A DNA stretch of 64,000 bases from Haloplanus aerogenes (GCF_003856835.1 NZ_CP034145.1:1178001-1242000), one strand, 5' to 3'; shown: positions 1 to 9,615, counted from the first letter of the stretch. Notes: generated from the sequence alone by a model not told the origin. Translations and numbers: made by a program.

Positions 1-1817
1 TGATCGGACAGGAACACGCCCGCGACGTCGTCATGAAGGCGGCCAAACAGCGCCGTCACGTCATGATGATCGGCTCGCCCGGGACGGGCAAGTCGATGCT
101 CGCGAAGGCGATGAGCGAACTCCTCCCGAAGGAGGAACTGCAGGACGTCCTCGTCTACCACAACCCCGACGACGGCAACGAACCGAAGGTTCGGACGGTG
201 CCCTCGGGGAAGGGCGATCAGATCGTCGAGGCCCACAAGGAGGAAGCCCGCAAGCGCAACCAGATGCGCTCGTTCCTCATGTGGATCATCATCGCCATCG
301 TGCTGGGCTACTCCCTCATCATCGCCGGGAACATCCTGCTCGGCATCCTCGCGGCGGGTATCATCTACCTCGCGTTCCGCTACGGCTCCCGTGGCTCCGA
401 CGCGATGATCCCGAACCTGATCGTGAACAACGCGGATCAGCAGACGGCGCCGTTCGAGGACGCGACGGGTGCCCACGCCGGCGCCCTGCTGGGCGACGTG
501 CGCCACGACCCGTTCCAGTCCGGTGGCATGGAGACGCCGTCCCACGACCGCGTGGAGCCGGGGGCCATCCACAAGGCAAACAAGGGCGTGCTGTTCGTCG
601 ACGAGATCAACACGCTCGACGTGCGTTCCCAGCAGCACCTGATGACGGCGATTCAGGAGGGCGAGTTCGGCATCACGGGCCAGTCCGAGCGCTCCTCGGG
701 CGCGATGGTCCAGACCGAACCCGTCCCCTGTGACTTCATCATGATCGCCGCGGGGAACCTCGACGCGATGGAGAACATGCACCCGGCACTCCGCTCGCGG
801 ATCAAGGGCTACGGCTACGAGGTGTACATGGACGACACCATCGAAGACACGCCCGAGATGCGCCGGAAGTACGCCCGGTTCATCGCGCAGGAAGTGGAGA
901 AGGACGGCCGCCTGCCCCACTTCACCGACGACGCCATCGAGGAAGTCATCCTCGAAGCGCGCCGTCGCGCGGGCCGGAAGGGTCACCTGACGCTCGAACT
1001 CCGTAACCTCGGCGGCCTCGTCCGCGTCGCGGGCGACATCGCTCGCGCCGACGACGCCGACTACACGACCCGCGACCACGTCCTGCAGGCGAAGGGTCGC
1101 TCCCGCAGCATCGAACAGCAGCTCGCGGACGACTTCATCCAGCGCCGCAAGGACTACGAACTGCAGGTCAGCGACGGCTTCGTCGTCGGCCGCGTCAACG
1201 GCCTGGCCGTCATGGGCGAGGACTCCGGTATCGTCCTCCCCGTCATGGCCGAGGTGACGCCCTCGCAGGGCCCCGGAGAGGTCATCGCCACGGGACAGCT
1301 GAAGGAGATGGCGCAGGAGGCAGTTTCGAACGTCTCCGCCATCATCAAGAAGTTCTCCGACGAGGACATCACCCAGAAGGACATCCACATCCAGTTCGTC
1401 CAGGCGGGTGAGGGCGGCGTCGACGGCGACTCCGCCTCCATCACTGTCGCGACGGCGGTCATCAGCGCCCTCGAAGGCGTCGGCGTCGACCAGTCGCTCG
1501 CCATGACCGGATCGCTCTCGGTCCGCGGCGACGTGCTCCCGGTCGGCGGCGTCACGCACAAAATCGAGGCCGCCGCCAAGACCGGCTGTACTCGGGTTAT
1601 CATCCCCGAGGCCAACATGCAGGACGTGATGATCGAGGACGAGTACGAGGAGATGATCGAAATCATCCCCGTCAGCCACATCAGCGAAGTCCTCGACGTG
1701 GCGCTCGAAGGCGAGCCCGAGAAGGACTCGCTGGTCGACCGCCTCAAGCAGATCACGGGCTCCGCGCTCGATCAGCAGAGCGTCAGCAAGGGCCCGAGCA
1801 GTCCCAGCCCGCAGTAA
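1..1817 (+). CDS. lonB: ATP-dependent protease LonB, archaeal membrane type (5' end outside window)
   Basis: Membrane-anchored AAA+ Ser-Lys protease that degrades misfolded and regulatory proteins at the cytoplasmic face of the membrane. The frame is open from the first bases, so the N-terminus lies upstream. Visible parts in order: Walker A GSPGTGKS (about nt 72-95), two adjacent transmembrane helices inserted in the AAA domain (nt 273-377), which mark archaeal LonB, Walker B LFVDEIN, and a C-terminal S16 protease domain. The catalytic serine is in GDSAS (codon at 1431) and the lysine in THKIEAA (codon at 1560). They are 43 residues apart, the spacing found in Lon. The next gene starts 2 bp after the stop, suggesting co-transcription with the CPBP protease. 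Confidence 0.97.
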   Translation, partial: IGQEHARDVVMKAAKQRRHVMMIGSPGTGKSMLAKAMSELLPKEELQDVLVYHNPDDGNEPKVRTVPSGKGDQIVEAHKEEARKRNQMRSFLMWIIIAIVLGYSLIIAGNILLGILAAGIIYLAFRYGSRGSDAMIPNLIVNNADQQTAPFEDATGAHAGALLGDVRHDPFQSGGMETPSHDRVEPGAIHKANKGVLFVDEINTLDVRSQQHLMTAIQEGEFGITGQSERSSGAMVQTEPVPCDFIMIAAGNLDAMENMHPALRSRIKGYGYEVYMDDTIEDTPEMRRKYARFIAQEVEKDGRLPHFTDDAIEEVILEARRRAGRKGHLTLELRNLGGLVRVAGDIARADDADYTTRDHVLQAKGRSRSIEQQLADDFIQRRKDYELQVSDGFVVGRVNGLAVMGEDSGIVLPVMAEVTPSQGPGEVIATGQLKEMAQEAVSNVSAIIKKFSDEDITQKDIHIQFVQAGEGGVDGDSASITVATAVISALEGVGVDQSLAMTGSLSVRGDVLPVGGVTHKIEAAAKTGCTRVIIPEANMQDVMIEDEYEEMIEIIPVSHISEVLDVALEGEPEKDSLVDRLKQITGSALDQQSVSKGPSSPSPQ

Positions 1818-1818
1818 G

Positions 1819-2592
1819 GTGCCCGAGTGGACGGCGTTCGCCGGCTTCGTCGGCGTCGTCCTCGCCGGACTCCTCTTTCTCGCACGCGCGTCGACGCAGG
1901 CCGTGACGGCACCGTCCGCATCGTCGGCCGAGACGCAGACCTCGGAGTTTCCACCGACCCTCACCGAGCGCGTCGTCGACGCGCCGGACCGTGACGCCCG
2001 ACCGGTCGACTCCGGCGACGGGGCGCTCCATCTTTCGACGACCGCCCTGCTGGTGAACGTCGTCGTCTCGCAGGGCCTCTTTGCCACCCTCCTCGTCGTC
2101 GGTATGTGGGTGGCCGCTGTCCCCGTCTCGTCGCTCGGGCTCACCGTCGACGCCCTGTCGCTCGGCGCCGGCGTCGGCCTCGGCGTCGTGCTCCACGCGA
2201 TCAACACGCTCGGCTCCCGTCTCAGCGAGCGGTTCGACCTCGGGGACGCGACGGCGCTCCGGGAGGCGATGGCGCCCGACTCGGCCGGAGGCTGGGCGGC
2301 ACTGCTTCTCGTGGTGCTTCCGCTCGTCGCCGGCTTCGAGGAACTCCTCTTTCGTGGCGTGCTGATCGGCACGTTCGCCACGGGATTCGGCGTCTCGCCG
2401 TGGCTGCTTGCCGCCGTCTCCTCCGTCGCCTTCGCTCTCGGTCACGGCGCGCAGGGGCGAGCCGGCATCGTCGTCACCGGGCTACTCGGGTTCGTCCTCG
2501 CGGCGGCGTTCGTTCTCACGGGGAGTCTGATCACCGTCGTCGTCGCCCACTACCTCGTGAACGCGCTGGAGTTCGTGGTGAACGAGCGGTAG
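1819..2592 (+). CDS. CPBP family intramembrane metalloprotease
   Basis: A 257-residue polytopic membrane protein of the CPBP (CAAX protease and bacteriocin-processing, Rce1-like) family. The motif EELLFRG (EExxxR, about nt 2338-2357) and later conserved histidine-containing segments (ALGHG, then HYLVNALEF near the C-terminus) form the putative metal and catalytic site within hydrophobic helices. The start is GTG, one base after the LonB stop, so translation is probably coupled. Members cleave near CAAX-like or membrane-buried sites; the substrate here is unknown. Pairing with LonB suggests a role in membrane proteostasis, which is inference. Confidence 0.9.
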   Translation: MPEWTAFAGFVGVVLAGLLFLARASTQAVTAPSASSAETQTSEFPPTLTERVVDAPDRDARPVDSGDGALHLSTTALLVNVVVSQGLFATLLVVGMWVAAVPVSSLGLTVDALSLGAGVGLGVVLHAINTLGSRLSERFDLGDATALREAMAPDSAGGWAALLLVVLPLVAGFEELLFRGVLIGTFATGFGVSPWLLAAVSSVAFALGHGAQGRAGIVVTGLLGFVLAAAFVLTGSLITVVVAHYLVNALEFVVNER

Positions 2593-2600
2593 TTCATAGA

Positions 2601-2669
2601 GATTATCGGAAGTCATCACAGATTCTCGCCGGGACGATCCGGCGAGAATCTATGACAGTTACGATAACC
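2601..2669. repeat. Palindromic repeat A, long hairpin between convergent genes
   Basis: A perfect 12-bp stem (2621-2632 with 2639-2650, 6-nt loop) is extended by imperfect outer arms that start TTATCG on the left and end CGATAA on the right. The right arm contains CAGTTAC. It lies exactly between the stops of the CPBP and MGMT-like genes, so it could act as a bidirectional terminator. Its core GTAACTGT is shared with two other palindromes in the window (near 8081 and 17802). Confidence 0.7.
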
Positions 2670-2673
2670 CCTA

Positions 2674-3117
2674 TCAGGATTCGAGGTCGCGCAGGCGTTC
2701 GGTCACCGCGGACGGCGTCGCGCCCGGCCCCGCGACCCGGTGGTCGGGGATGAAGAGGGGGGCGGGGTTGGCCCGCAGCGCCTCCCGGACGGTGTCGAGG
2801 TCCGCCTCGTCCTCGTCGTCGAGGCCGGCGAGTCGCGCCACCCGTGCCACGTCCACCGTCTCGCCGTAGGGGACGTTTCGAACGGCCTCCAGCACGGTTC
2901 GCTGGTCGGTCGGCACCGTGAGGCCGACGGTCACGTCGTCGAAGTGATCCTCGGCGCCGTCGAGGTAGTCGAAGACCCGGTCCAAGAGGGAATGCTCGGA
3001 CTCGGCGTCGGCCGGCGGCTCCTCGGGAAAGGAGACGCTGATGACGCGGTCGGCCACGACGCCGATCTGTACGGCCCGGCCGAGCGTCGGCGACTCGCGT
3101 GCGTAGATGCCTTCCAT
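2674..3117 (-). CDS. MGMT/Ada-fold protein lacking the alkyl-acceptor cysteine
   Basis: A 147-residue protein of the methylated-DNA-protein cysteine methyltransferase (COG0350) fold. The HTH-like stretch VPYGETVDVARVARLAG and the C-terminal active-site region are recognisable. However, the PCHRV motif that carries the alkyl-accepting cysteine reads IPDHRV (residues 123-128), with Asp125 in place of Cys. As written it cannot accept an alkyl group. It could act as an alkyltransferase-like (ATL) lesion-recognition protein. I chose the ATG at 3117 because family homology begins there; the longer frame to 3144 adds only junk-like residues. It is convergent with the CPBP gene. Confidence 0.85.
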   Translation of the reverse strand: MEGIYARESPTLGRAVQIGVVADRVISVSFPEEPPADAESEHSLLDRVFDYLDGAEDHFDDVTVGLTVPTDQRTVLEAVRNVPYGETVDVARVARLAGLDDEDEADLDTVREALRANPAPLFIPDHRVAGPGATPSAVTERLRDLES

Positions 3118-3159
3118 ACGTAAGCGGTGGCGCGGTCCACCCAAAAGTGGGACGCAAGG

Positions 3160-3168
3160 CTTATGTGC
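3160..3168 (+). promoter_or_regulatory. TATA box for trpCBA
   Basis: CTTATGTGC lies 22-30 bp upstream of the trpC ATG. This is the position of a haloarchaeal TATA element for a leaderless or nearly leaderless transcript. No attenuator or T-rich leader is seen. Confidence 0.6.
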
Positions 3169-3189
3169 AAATCAGTCCGTTAGTGTACA

Positions 3190-3948
3190 ATGATGGACGC
3201 TAATGGTGAAGAACTGGCGCCCGCGGTGCGCTCGATACTGGCGGCCGCCCGGGACCGGGCCGGTGGCGAGGAACGCCTGTCGGTCGACGCCCGGTCGTTC
3301 CCGGCCGCCGTCGCGGACGCGGAGGCGGAGGGGCGGGTGCCGGTGATCGCGGAGGTGAAGCCGACCAGCCCCACGACCGATGGGCGGCGCGACGACGAAC
3401 CGGTCGACCTCGCACGAGCGATGGTCGACGGCGGCGCGACGGCGATTTCGGTGTTGACCGAACCCGACCACTTTGGGGGGACGCCCGAGTCGCTGGCGCG
3501 GATCCGGGAGGCCGTCGACGTGCCCGTTCTGCGCAAGGACTTTATCGTACAGGAGTCCCAACTCGACCTCGTGGCGTCGGACCTGATCCTGTTGATCGCG
3601 CGGTTCGTGGACGACCTCGACGCTCTCGTCACCGCGGCCGAGGAGCGCGGCTTCCAGCCGCTCGTCGAGGTGCACACCCGCGAGGAACTCGACCGGGCGC
3701 TCGAGGCGGGGGCGGACCTGATCGGCGTCAACAACCGCGATCTGGCGCAACTCGAAGTCGACCTCGACACCTTCGAGACCATCGCGCCCCACGTCCCCGA
3801 CGACGTGACGCTGATCGCGGAGAGCGGGATCGGGTCGGCCGCGGACGTGCGGCGGATGCGCGAGGCGGGCGCCGACGCCCTCCTCATCGGCAGTGCGATC
3901 ATGGACGGTGACGTAACCGAGAACGTGCGGCGATTTACGACAGCATGA
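3190..3948 (+). CDS. trpC: Indole-3-glycerol-phosphate synthase
   Basis: A 252-residue TIM-barrel enzyme that converts carboxyphenylamino-deoxyribulose phosphate to indole-3-glycerol phosphate in tryptophan biosynthesis. Family signatures seen are [10 protein letters not shown] (phosphate and catalytic lysine region), LRKDF, GVNNRDL and the glycine-rich ESGIGS phosphate-binding loop. The start is ATG-ATG; either methionine could be first. The stop overlaps the trpB start (ATGA), showing an operon trpC-trpB-trpA. The other trp genes (trpD, trpE, trpG, trpF) are not in this window. Confidence 0.96.
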   Translation: MMDANGEELAPAVRSILAAARDRAGGEERLSVDARSFPAAVADAEAEGRVPVIAEVKPTSPTTDGRRDDEPVDLARAMVDGGATAISVLTEPDHFGGTPESLARIREAVDVPVLRKDFIVQESQLDLVASDLILLIARFVDDLDALVTAAEERGFQPLVEVHTREELDRALEAGADLIGVNNRDLAQLEVDLDTFETIAPHVPDDVTLIAESGIGSAADVRRMREAGADALLIGSAIMDGDVTENVRRFTTA

Positions 3949-5195
3949 GCTCCGAAACAGGCAAATTCGGCGAGTACGGTGGACAGTACGTTCCCGAGGC
4001 GTTGATGCCCGCAATCGAGGAACTGGAGGACGCGTACGAGCGGTACGTCCTGAACAACGAGGACGGCTTCATGGACGACTTCCGTGAGCGGCTGGCGGAT
4101 TTCGGCGGGCGCCCGACGCCCCTCCAGCACGCCAAGCGGCTCTCGGATCGCTACGACTGTGACGTGTATCTCAAGCGCGAGGACCTGCTCCACGGCGGCG
4201 CACACAAGCTGAACAACGCGCTCGGGCAGGTCCTCCTGGCGAAGTATATGGGGAAAGAGCGCATCATCGCGGAGACGGGCGCCGGGCAGCACGGCACGGC
4301 GACAGCGATGGCGTGTGCCCACCTCGGCATGCCCTGCGAAGTGTACATGGGCCGGCGTGACATCAACCGCCAGCGCCCCAACGTGTTCCGGATGCGCCTC
4401 AACGGCGCCGAGGTGAACCCCGTGACCGTGGGCCGCGGCACGCTGAAGGAGGCCATCAGCGAGACGATGCGCGACTGGGCGACCAACGTCGAGGACACCC
4501 ACTACGTCATCGGCTCGGTCGTCGGCCCCCACCCGTTCCCGGCGATGGTGCGGGACTTCCAGCGAGTGATTTCGGAGGAGGCACGCGAACAGATCCGAGA
4601 GAAGGCGGGCCAACTTCCCGACTCCGTCGTCACCTGTGCCGGCGGCGGATCGAACACCATGGGCGTCTTCGCGGAGTTCGTCGACGACGAGGACGTGGGC
4701 CTCTACGCCGTCGAGGCCGGTGGCAGCAGTCTGGAGGTAAACGAGGAGGAAGGCGTCGCGCCCAACTCCGCGACGCTATCGACGGGGACGGAGGGCGTCC
4801 TCCACGGGTCGCGGACGCGTGTATTGCAGGACCGCGACGGGCAGATCATGGAGTCCCACAGCGTCTCCGCCGGCCTCGACTACGCCGGCGTCGGCCCCGA
4901 ACTCGCGGATCTGACCGACCGCGGGCGCGTCACGGCTGTCAACGTCGACGACGACCGGGCGCTGGAGGGGTTCCACCGTCTCTCCCAACTGGAGGGCGTG
5001 ATCCCTGCCCTCGAATCCGCACACGCCGTCGCCTACGTCGAGGCACACCACGACGAACTCGGTGACGTGGTCCTCCTCAACGTCTCCGGGCGCGGCGACA
5101 AGGACCTGGAGACGGTTCTGGAGGAGACCCACAACCGCGACATCGAGAACGCCCCCGACATCGACACCTTCGCGGCGACGGGGGGATTCCAGTGA
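3945..5195 (+). CDS. trpB: Tryptophan synthase beta chain
   Basis: A 416-residue PLP enzyme that condenses indole with serine to give tryptophan as the beta subunit of the alpha2-beta2 complex. The PLP-binding lysine is in GGAHKLNNA (Lys88), the phosphate-binding loop is GGGSNTMG, and the N-terminus [13 protein letters not shown] is typical of the TrpB1 class. It overlaps trpC by 4 bp and trpA by 4 bp, so the three are translationally coupled. Length matches the family. Confidence 0.97.
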   Translation: MSSETGKFGEYGGQYVPEALMPAIEELEDAYERYVLNNEDGFMDDFRERLADFGGRPTPLQHAKRLSDRYDCDVYLKREDLLHGGAHKLNNALGQVLLAKYMGKERIIAETGAGQHGTATAMACAHLGMPCEVYMGRRDINRQRPNVFRMRLNGAEVNPVTVGRGTLKEAISETMRDWATNVEDTHYVIGSVVGPHPFPAMVRDFQRVISEEAREQIREKAGQLPDSVVTCAGGGSNTMGVFAEFVDDEDVGLYAVEAGGSSLEVNEEEGVAPNSATLSTGTEGVLHGSRTRVLQDRDGQIMESHSVSAGLDYAGVGPELADLTDRGRVTAVNVDDDRALEGFHRLSQLEGVIPALESAHAVAYVEAHHDELGDVVLLNVSGRGDKDLETVLEETHNRDIENAPDIDTFAATGGFQ

Positions 5196-6037
5196 GCCGT
5201 ATCTCGGCGGCGTTCGAAGACGGTCCGGCCTTCATCCCCTATCTCGCCGCCGGCGACCCCAACTACGAGGCGTCGCTGTCGTACGTGGAGGCGCTCGAAC
5301 GCGGCGGCGCGGACGTGATCGAACTCGGTCTGCCCTTCTCCGAACCTATCGCGGAGGGGCCGACCATCCAGAGCGCCATCGTCCGGTCGCTGGAGGGCGG
5401 CATGACGCCCACGCGCTTTTTCGAGTTCGTCGAGGACCTCGACGTGGACGTCCCGCTCGTCTGCATGACCTACTACAACCTCATCTACCAGTTCGGCGAC
5501 GACGAGGAACGGGGGCCGGAGGCGTTCGTCCGCCGCGCCGCGGAGGTGGGCATCGACGGCTTCGTCGTCCCCGACCTGCCGGCCGAGGAAGCCGACCCGT
5601 TGCGCGAGGCGTGCGATGCTCACGACTGCGAACTCATCTTCATCGTCGCGCCGACGACGAAAGGGGAGCGCCTGGAGCGCATCATGTCGCAGGTGTCGGG
5701 CTACGTCTACGTGCAGGCGCGACTCGGGACGACCGGCGCGCGGACCGACCTCTCGGATCAGACCGACGCGAGCCTCGAACGGATCGCCGAGTGGGACGTT
5801 CCCAAGGCGGTCGGCTTCGGCATCTCGTCGGGCGACCACGCCCAGCGAGTGATCGAGGCGGGCGCTGACGGTGTCATCGTCGGCTCCGCGCTGGTCGATA
5901 TCGTCGCGCAGGGCGTCGAACGCGGCGATCCGCCGGTGACGGTCGCCAATCGTCTGGAGTCGAAGGCCCGGGAACTCAAGGAGGGCGCACTCCGGGGGGC
6001 ACCGTCGGACGAACAGCCGCATCCGGAACGTACATAA
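5192..6037 (+). CDS. trpA: Tryptophan synthase alpha chain
   Basis: A 281-residue TIM-barrel subunit that cleaves indole-3-glycerol phosphate to indole, channelled to TrpB. The start is GTG overlapping the trpB stop (GTGA). The active-site Glu is in VIELGLPFS (Glu44). The second catalytic acid, Asp60 in the bacterial enzyme (ADGP), reads AEGP here (Glu55), a conservative Asp-to-Glu change at the expected spacing of 11. The phosphate site is [10 protein letters not shown] and the C-terminal [10 protein letters not shown]. The last ~100 bp carry the promoter of the next gene. Confidence 0.95.
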   Translation: MSRISAAFEDGPAFIPYLAAGDPNYEASLSYVEALERGGADVIELGLPFSEPIAEGPTIQSAIVRSLEGGMTPTRFFEFVEDLDVDVPLVCMTYYNLIYQFGDDEERGPEAFVRRAAEVGIDGFVVPDLPAEEADPLREACDAHDCELIFIVAPTTKGERLERIMSQVSGYVYVQARLGTTGARTDLSDQTDASLERIAEWDVPKAVGFGISSGDHAQRVIEAGADGVIVGSALVDIVAQGVERGDPPVTVANRLESKARELKEGALRGAPSDEQPHPERT

Positions 6038-6038
6038 G
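6031..6038 (+). promoter_or_regulatory. TATA box for the ADH synthase gene
   Basis: TACATAAG at the very end of trpA lies 23-30 bp upstream of the next ATG. It suggests an independent leaderless promoter inside the trpA 3' end, in addition to any read-through. Confidence 0.5.
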
Positions 6039-6060
6039 CGCCACTGGTACAGGGTAACAC

Positions 6061-6852
6061 ATGAATACGGGAACACGCGCACGCCTTCAGCGCATCTCCA
6101 CGGACGACCGCTTCCTCATCGTCCCCATGGACCACGGCGTCACCATGGGGCCGGTGAAGGGGCTGGTCGACATCGAATCGACGATCGACGCCATCACCGA
6201 CGGCGGCGCGGACGCCGTCCTCACGCAGAAGGGCGTCGCGCCGCGCGTCCACGACAACAAGAACGGCGCGGGCTACATCGTCCACCTCAACGGCTCGACG
6301 AACATCGGTCCGGACGAGGACGACAAACGCCGGACCGGAACGGTCGAGGCCGCCCTCCGCGCCGGCGCCGACGCCGTCTCCTTCCACATCAACGTCGGCT
6401 CGGAGTACGAACCCGAGCAGATGACCGACCTCGCTCGCGTCACCGAACGCGCCGAGGAACTCGGCCTGCCGACGCTCGCGATGGCCTACGCCCGCGGCCC
6501 GGGCATCGACGAGGACGACCCCGAGGCCCTCGCTCACGCCGTCCGCCTCGCCGAGGAACTCGGCGCCGACGTGGTGAAGACGGGCTACAGCGGCGACGGC
6601 GAGAGCTTCACCCCCGTCTGTGAGGGGACTCGTCTGCCCGTCGTCATCGCCGGCGGGAGTCGCGGGACGGATCGGCAGACGGTGCGGATGGTCCGCGGCG
6701 CGATGGACGGCGGCGCCGCCGGCGTCTCCATGGGTCGCTCCATCTTCCAGCACGACGACCCCGGCGCCATCACGCGCGCCATCTCCGCGATCATCCACGA
6801 CGACGCGGGCGTCGACGAGGCGCTGCAGCGCGGCGGTCTGCTCGAAGCCTAA
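6061..6852 (+). CDS. 2-amino-3,7-dideoxy-D-threo-hept-6-ulosonate synthase (class I aldolase family)
   Basis: A 263-residue DeoC/FbaB-type aldolase. In many archaea this enzyme makes the first intermediate of the alternative route to 3-dehydroquinate from 6-deoxy-5-ketofructose phosphate and aspartate semialdehyde. Visible features are the N-terminal VPMDHGVTMGP motif, the Schiff-base lysine in VVKTGYSGDG, and the phosphate loop GGSRGTDRQT with a C-terminal GVSMGRSIF. It sits directly upstream of DHQ synthase II, its pathway partner, which distinguishes it from a glycolytic fructose-bisphosphate aldolase. Confidence 0.9.
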   Translation: MNTGTRARLQRISTDDRFLIVPMDHGVTMGPVKGLVDIESTIDAITDGGADAVLTQKGVAPRVHDNKNGAGYIVHLNGSTNIGPDEDDKRRTGTVEAALRAGADAVSFHINVGSEYEPEQMTDLARVTERAEELGLPTLAMAYARGPGIDEDDPEALAHAVRLAEELGADVVKTGYSGDGESFTPVCEGTRLPVVIAGGSRGTDRQTVRMVRGAMDGGAAGVSMGRSIFQHDDPGAITRAISAIIHDDAGVDEALQRGGLLEA

Positions 6853-6903
6853 CCCGACCCGCTATCCGCCACGTTGAAGCCACGGCGTCCCGAGTTCCCG
6901 GTA

Positions 6904-8079
6904 ATGACACGGAGCGTGTGGCTGAAGGCCGACGGGGACGTCGGCGACTGGGAGACGCGGAAGGAGCGTATCACGGCCGGCCTCGAAGCCGGTGTCGACT
7001 GGGTACTTGTCGACGAGGCCGACGTGGCACAGGTGCGCGAACTCGGTGACGTGAACGTGGCGGCGTTCCGGACGGACGCGGATCTCGTCGAGGACGCCGA
7101 ACCCGAGCGACCGGACGCCGACGCCTACATCGTCGGCAAAAATGGGGAAGGTGACGGCACGGTCGACCTCCCGCCCGACTTCTCCGGCTCTGCCGACCTC
7201 TCGACGCTCCGCCGCGACGACGACCGGGCGCAGGGCGCCTACGTTCGCATCTTCAGCGAGGATTACGAAGCCTTCGCCGAGGCGGCCGCGAAAGACGCCG
7301 AGTACACCATCGTCGTCGGCGAGGACTGGACGATCATCCCCCTCGAAAACCTCATCGCGCGCATCGGGGAGGAGACGGACCTGATCGCCGGCGTCACGAG
7401 CGCCGAAGAGGCCCAGACCGCCTTCGAGACGCTGGAACTCGGCGCCGACGGTGTCCTCCTCGATTCCGGCGACCCGGACGAGATTCGGTCGACCTGCGAG
7501 GTGCGCGACGCCGCCGAACGCGAACACCTCGACCTGCAGTACGCCGAGGTGACGAAAGTGGAGCGAACGGGCATGGCCGACCGGGTCTGTGTCGACACCG
7601 GATCGCTCATGGAACACGACGAGGGGATGCTCGTCGGGTCGATGTCACGCGGGCTCTTTTTCGTCCACGCCGAGACAGCGGAGTCGCCGTACGTCGCCTC
7701 CCGGCCCTTCCGGGTGAACGCCGGCGCCGTCCACGCCTACGCCCGGACGCCCGGCGGCGGGACGACGTACCTCTCGGAGCTCCAGAGCGGCGACGAGGTG
7801 CAGGTGGTCGACACCGACGGCAACACCCGCGAGACGGTCGTCGGCCGCGTCAAGATCGAGAAACGGCCCATGTTCCGCGTCCAGGCCGAAGTCGAGACGG
7901 AGGAGGGCGTCGACCGCATCGAAACGCTCCTCCAGAACGCCGAGACGATCAAGGTCCACACCCGCGAGGGCCGGACCGCCGTCACGGATCTGGAAGCCGG
8001 CGACGAGATGCTCGTCTACTACGAGGACGTGGCCCGGCACTTCGGCGAGGCGGTCGAGGAGAGTATCATCGAGAAGTGA
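6904..8079 (+). CDS. 3-dehydroquinate synthase II
   Basis: A 391-residue archaeal enzyme that oxidatively deaminates and cyclises the ADH synthase product to 3-dehydroquinate, replacing bacterial AroB. Homology starts at MTRSVWLKADG, so the ATG at 6904 is preferred over an upstream TTG at 6874. Signatures include the segment around DRVCVDTGSLM, GMLVGSMSRGLFFVHAE and FRVNAGAVHAY. It follows ADH synthase by 51 bp. Together with trpCBA this forms an aromatic amino acid cluster. A strong hairpin (repeat B) follows the stop. Confidence 0.95.
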   Translation: MTRSVWLKADGDVGDWETRKERITAGLEAGVDWVLVDEADVAQVRELGDVNVAAFRTDADLVEDAEPERPDADAYIVGKNGEGDGTVDLPPDFSGSADLSTLRRDDDRAQGAYVRIFSEDYEAFAEAAAKDAEYTIVVGEDWTIIPLENLIARIGEETDLIAGVTSAEEAQTAFETLELGADGVLLDSGDPDEIRSTCEVRDAAEREHLDLQYAEVTKVERTGMADRVCVDTGSLMEHDEGMLVGSMSRGLFFVHAETAESPYVASRPFRVNAGAVHAYARTPGGGTTYLSELQSGDEVQVVDTDGNTRETVVGRVKIEKRPMFRVQAEVETEEGVDRIETLLQNAETIKVHTREGRTAVTDLEAGDEMLVYYEDVARHFGEAVEESIIEK

Positions 8080-8080
8080 G

Positions 8081-8153
8081 GGCCGTTGTAACTGTTTCCC
8101 GCCGGTTCGCCGCCCCGTCCCGGCGAACCGGTGGAACTGACTTACAACGGGCC
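8081..8153. repeat. Palindromic repeat B, long hairpin in the gap before the MBL gene
   Basis: A perfect 11-bp stem (8102-8112 with 8121-8131, 8-nt loop) is nested in outer arms GTTGTAACTG on the left and CTTACAAC on the right, with flanking GGCC on both sides. It lies between two co-directional genes and ends 2 bp before the next ATG. It may terminate the aromatic operon or regulate the following leaderless gene. It shares the GTAACTG core with repeats A and C. Confidence 0.7.
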
Positions 8154-8155
8154 TC

Positions 8156-8914
8156 ATGACAGTGAAGCGGATTCCGGTCCCGACCGAGACGACCGCCGGC
8201 GGAGAGACCAACGCCTACCTCGCGGGCACGGTCCTGATCGACCCTGCCGCCCGCACCGACACCCTCGACGCCGCCGTTGCGGAGCGGAGAGTGGATCACA
8301 TCGCCATCACCCACGCCCACCCGGACCACGTCGCCGCCGTCGCTCACTACGCCGCCGAGACGGGGGCGACCGTCCACGCGCGCCGTGGCCGCGAAGCACG
8401 ATTCGAGGCCGCCACCGGCGTCGTCCCCGACCGCACCTTCGTCGAGGGTGAGCGAGTAGGTGATCTGACCGTCCTCGACACGCCCGGTCACGCGCCGGAC
8501 CACGTCGCGTTCGAGACGGCCGGGGGTATCGTCTCTGGTGACCTCGCTCGCGCGTCGGGGAGCGTCGCCGTCGCCGCACCGGAGGGTGACATGCGCGCGT
8601 ACCTCGTCGCCCTTCGTCGCCTCCTCGCTCGCGACCCACCGCGCCTGTTTCCGGGGCACGGCCCGACCATCGACGACCCGCGGGCAACCCTGCGTCGGCT
8701 CTACGATCACCGTCTCGACCGGGAGCGCCGGATCGAACGCGCGGTGCGGGCGGGCGCCGACTCCGTCGACGCCGTTCTCGACGCCGCGTACGATCAGGAT
8801 CTGACCGGCGTGCGTGACCTCGCGGCGGCGACGGTGCGCGCCCACCTCGACAAACTCGCCGCCGAGGGGCGGGTCCGGTTCGACCGGGAGACGGGACAGG
8901 TCGGAGTGGCGTAG
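8156..8914 (+). CDS. MBL-fold metallohydrolase with C-terminal winged-helix region
   Basis: A 252-residue metallo-beta-lactamase-fold hydrolase. The metal motif THAHPDH (HxHxDH) is followed by DTPGHAPDH, SGDL and FPGHGPTIDDP, the normal order of Zn ligands. The last ~70 residues look like a small winged helix, as in LACTB2-like proteins. That subgroup includes nucleases and thioester hydrolases; the substrate cannot be told from sequence. No RBS is evident and a hairpin abuts the start. Confidence 0.88.
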   Translation: MTVKRIPVPTETTAGGETNAYLAGTVLIDPAARTDTLDAAVAERRVDHIAITHAHPDHVAAVAHYAAETGATVHARRGREARFEAATGVVPDRTFVEGERVGDLTVLDTPGHAPDHVAFETAGGIVSGDLARASGSVAVAAPEGDMRAYLVALRRLLARDPPRLFPGHGPTIDDPRATLRRLYDHRLDRERRIERAVRAGADSVDAVLDAAYDQDLTGVRDLAAATVRAHLDKLAAEGRVRFDRETGQVGVA

Positions 8915-8958
8915 CCCCCCAGCGACGGTCTTTTGTCCGCTCTCCGTCCACGCCCGGT

Positions 8959-9615
8959 ATGGAGTCGCTCGAAGCCGAACTCGACCGGGCGCGGGAGTTG
9001 GAGGTGAGCGAGTTGGCCGACGCCATCGAGTCCATCGGCTTCGAGTGTACGCGATGCGGCGCGTGTTGCAAAAGCGAGGGAGACGATCCGCACACGGCCA
9101 CGGTGTTCCCCGACGAGGTGCGCGAGTTGCAGGCGGCGACGGACGACGATTACGACTGGCGTGACGTGGCCCGGCCCATGCCCTACGGCCTCTCCGAGGG
9201 ACCGGACGGCCTGGAGGGCGAGACGTTCGAGTGGGCGCTCCAGACGGACGCTTGCGGCGACTGCACGTTTTACGAAGAGTCGGAGGGCCAGGGGCGGTGT
9301 ACCGTCCACGAGGACCGGCCGCTGATCTGTGAGACCTACCCCTTCAGCGTCGCGCTCGGAGGGACGAGCCAGCCGATGGGCGAGGCGGTGGACGAGGCGG
9401 GGATGGTCCGCGCCCACGAATGTGAGGGTCTCGGCCGCGACATCGCCCGCGAGGATGCCGAGGAACTGGCCCGGGCGCTCAAAGAGCGAGCGATCAGGGA
9501 GCTAGAGGAAGCCATCGGCGTCCGCGATTCGTACCGGCCGGTCGAGCGCGAGGCGGGTGAGGTAGTCGTCTACGACTCCGAGGGACCGAAAACCCGCGAC
9601 GGAGCGCCGCATTGA
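8959..9615 (+). CDS. YkgJ family cysteine-cluster protein
   Basis: A 218-residue protein of the YkgJ/COG0727 family, predicted to chelate zinc or iron. It has an N-terminal helical stretch, then the Cys cluster CTRCGACCKSEG and a second group CGDC, GRCTVH and LICETYPF. The spacing fits the conserved eight-cysteine pattern of the family. The biochemical role is unknown. The gene is 44 bp downstream of the MBL gene and may be co-transcribed. Confidence 0.85.
   Translation: MESLEAELDRARELEVSELADAIESIGFECTRCGACCKSEGDDPHTATVFPDEVRELQAATDDDYDWRDVARPMPYGLSEGPDGLEGETFEWALQTDACGDCTFYEESEGQGRCTVHEDRPLICETYPFSVALGGTSQPMGEAVDEAGMVRAHECEGLGRDIAREDAEELARALKERAIRELEEAIGVRDSYRPVEREAGEVVVYDSEGPKTRDGAPH

Noticed and set aside
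8133-8150. Right arm of repeat B as the TATA box of the MBL gene
   Set aside because: Distance to the ATG is too short (6-23 bp) for a TATA box, and it is not AT-rich.
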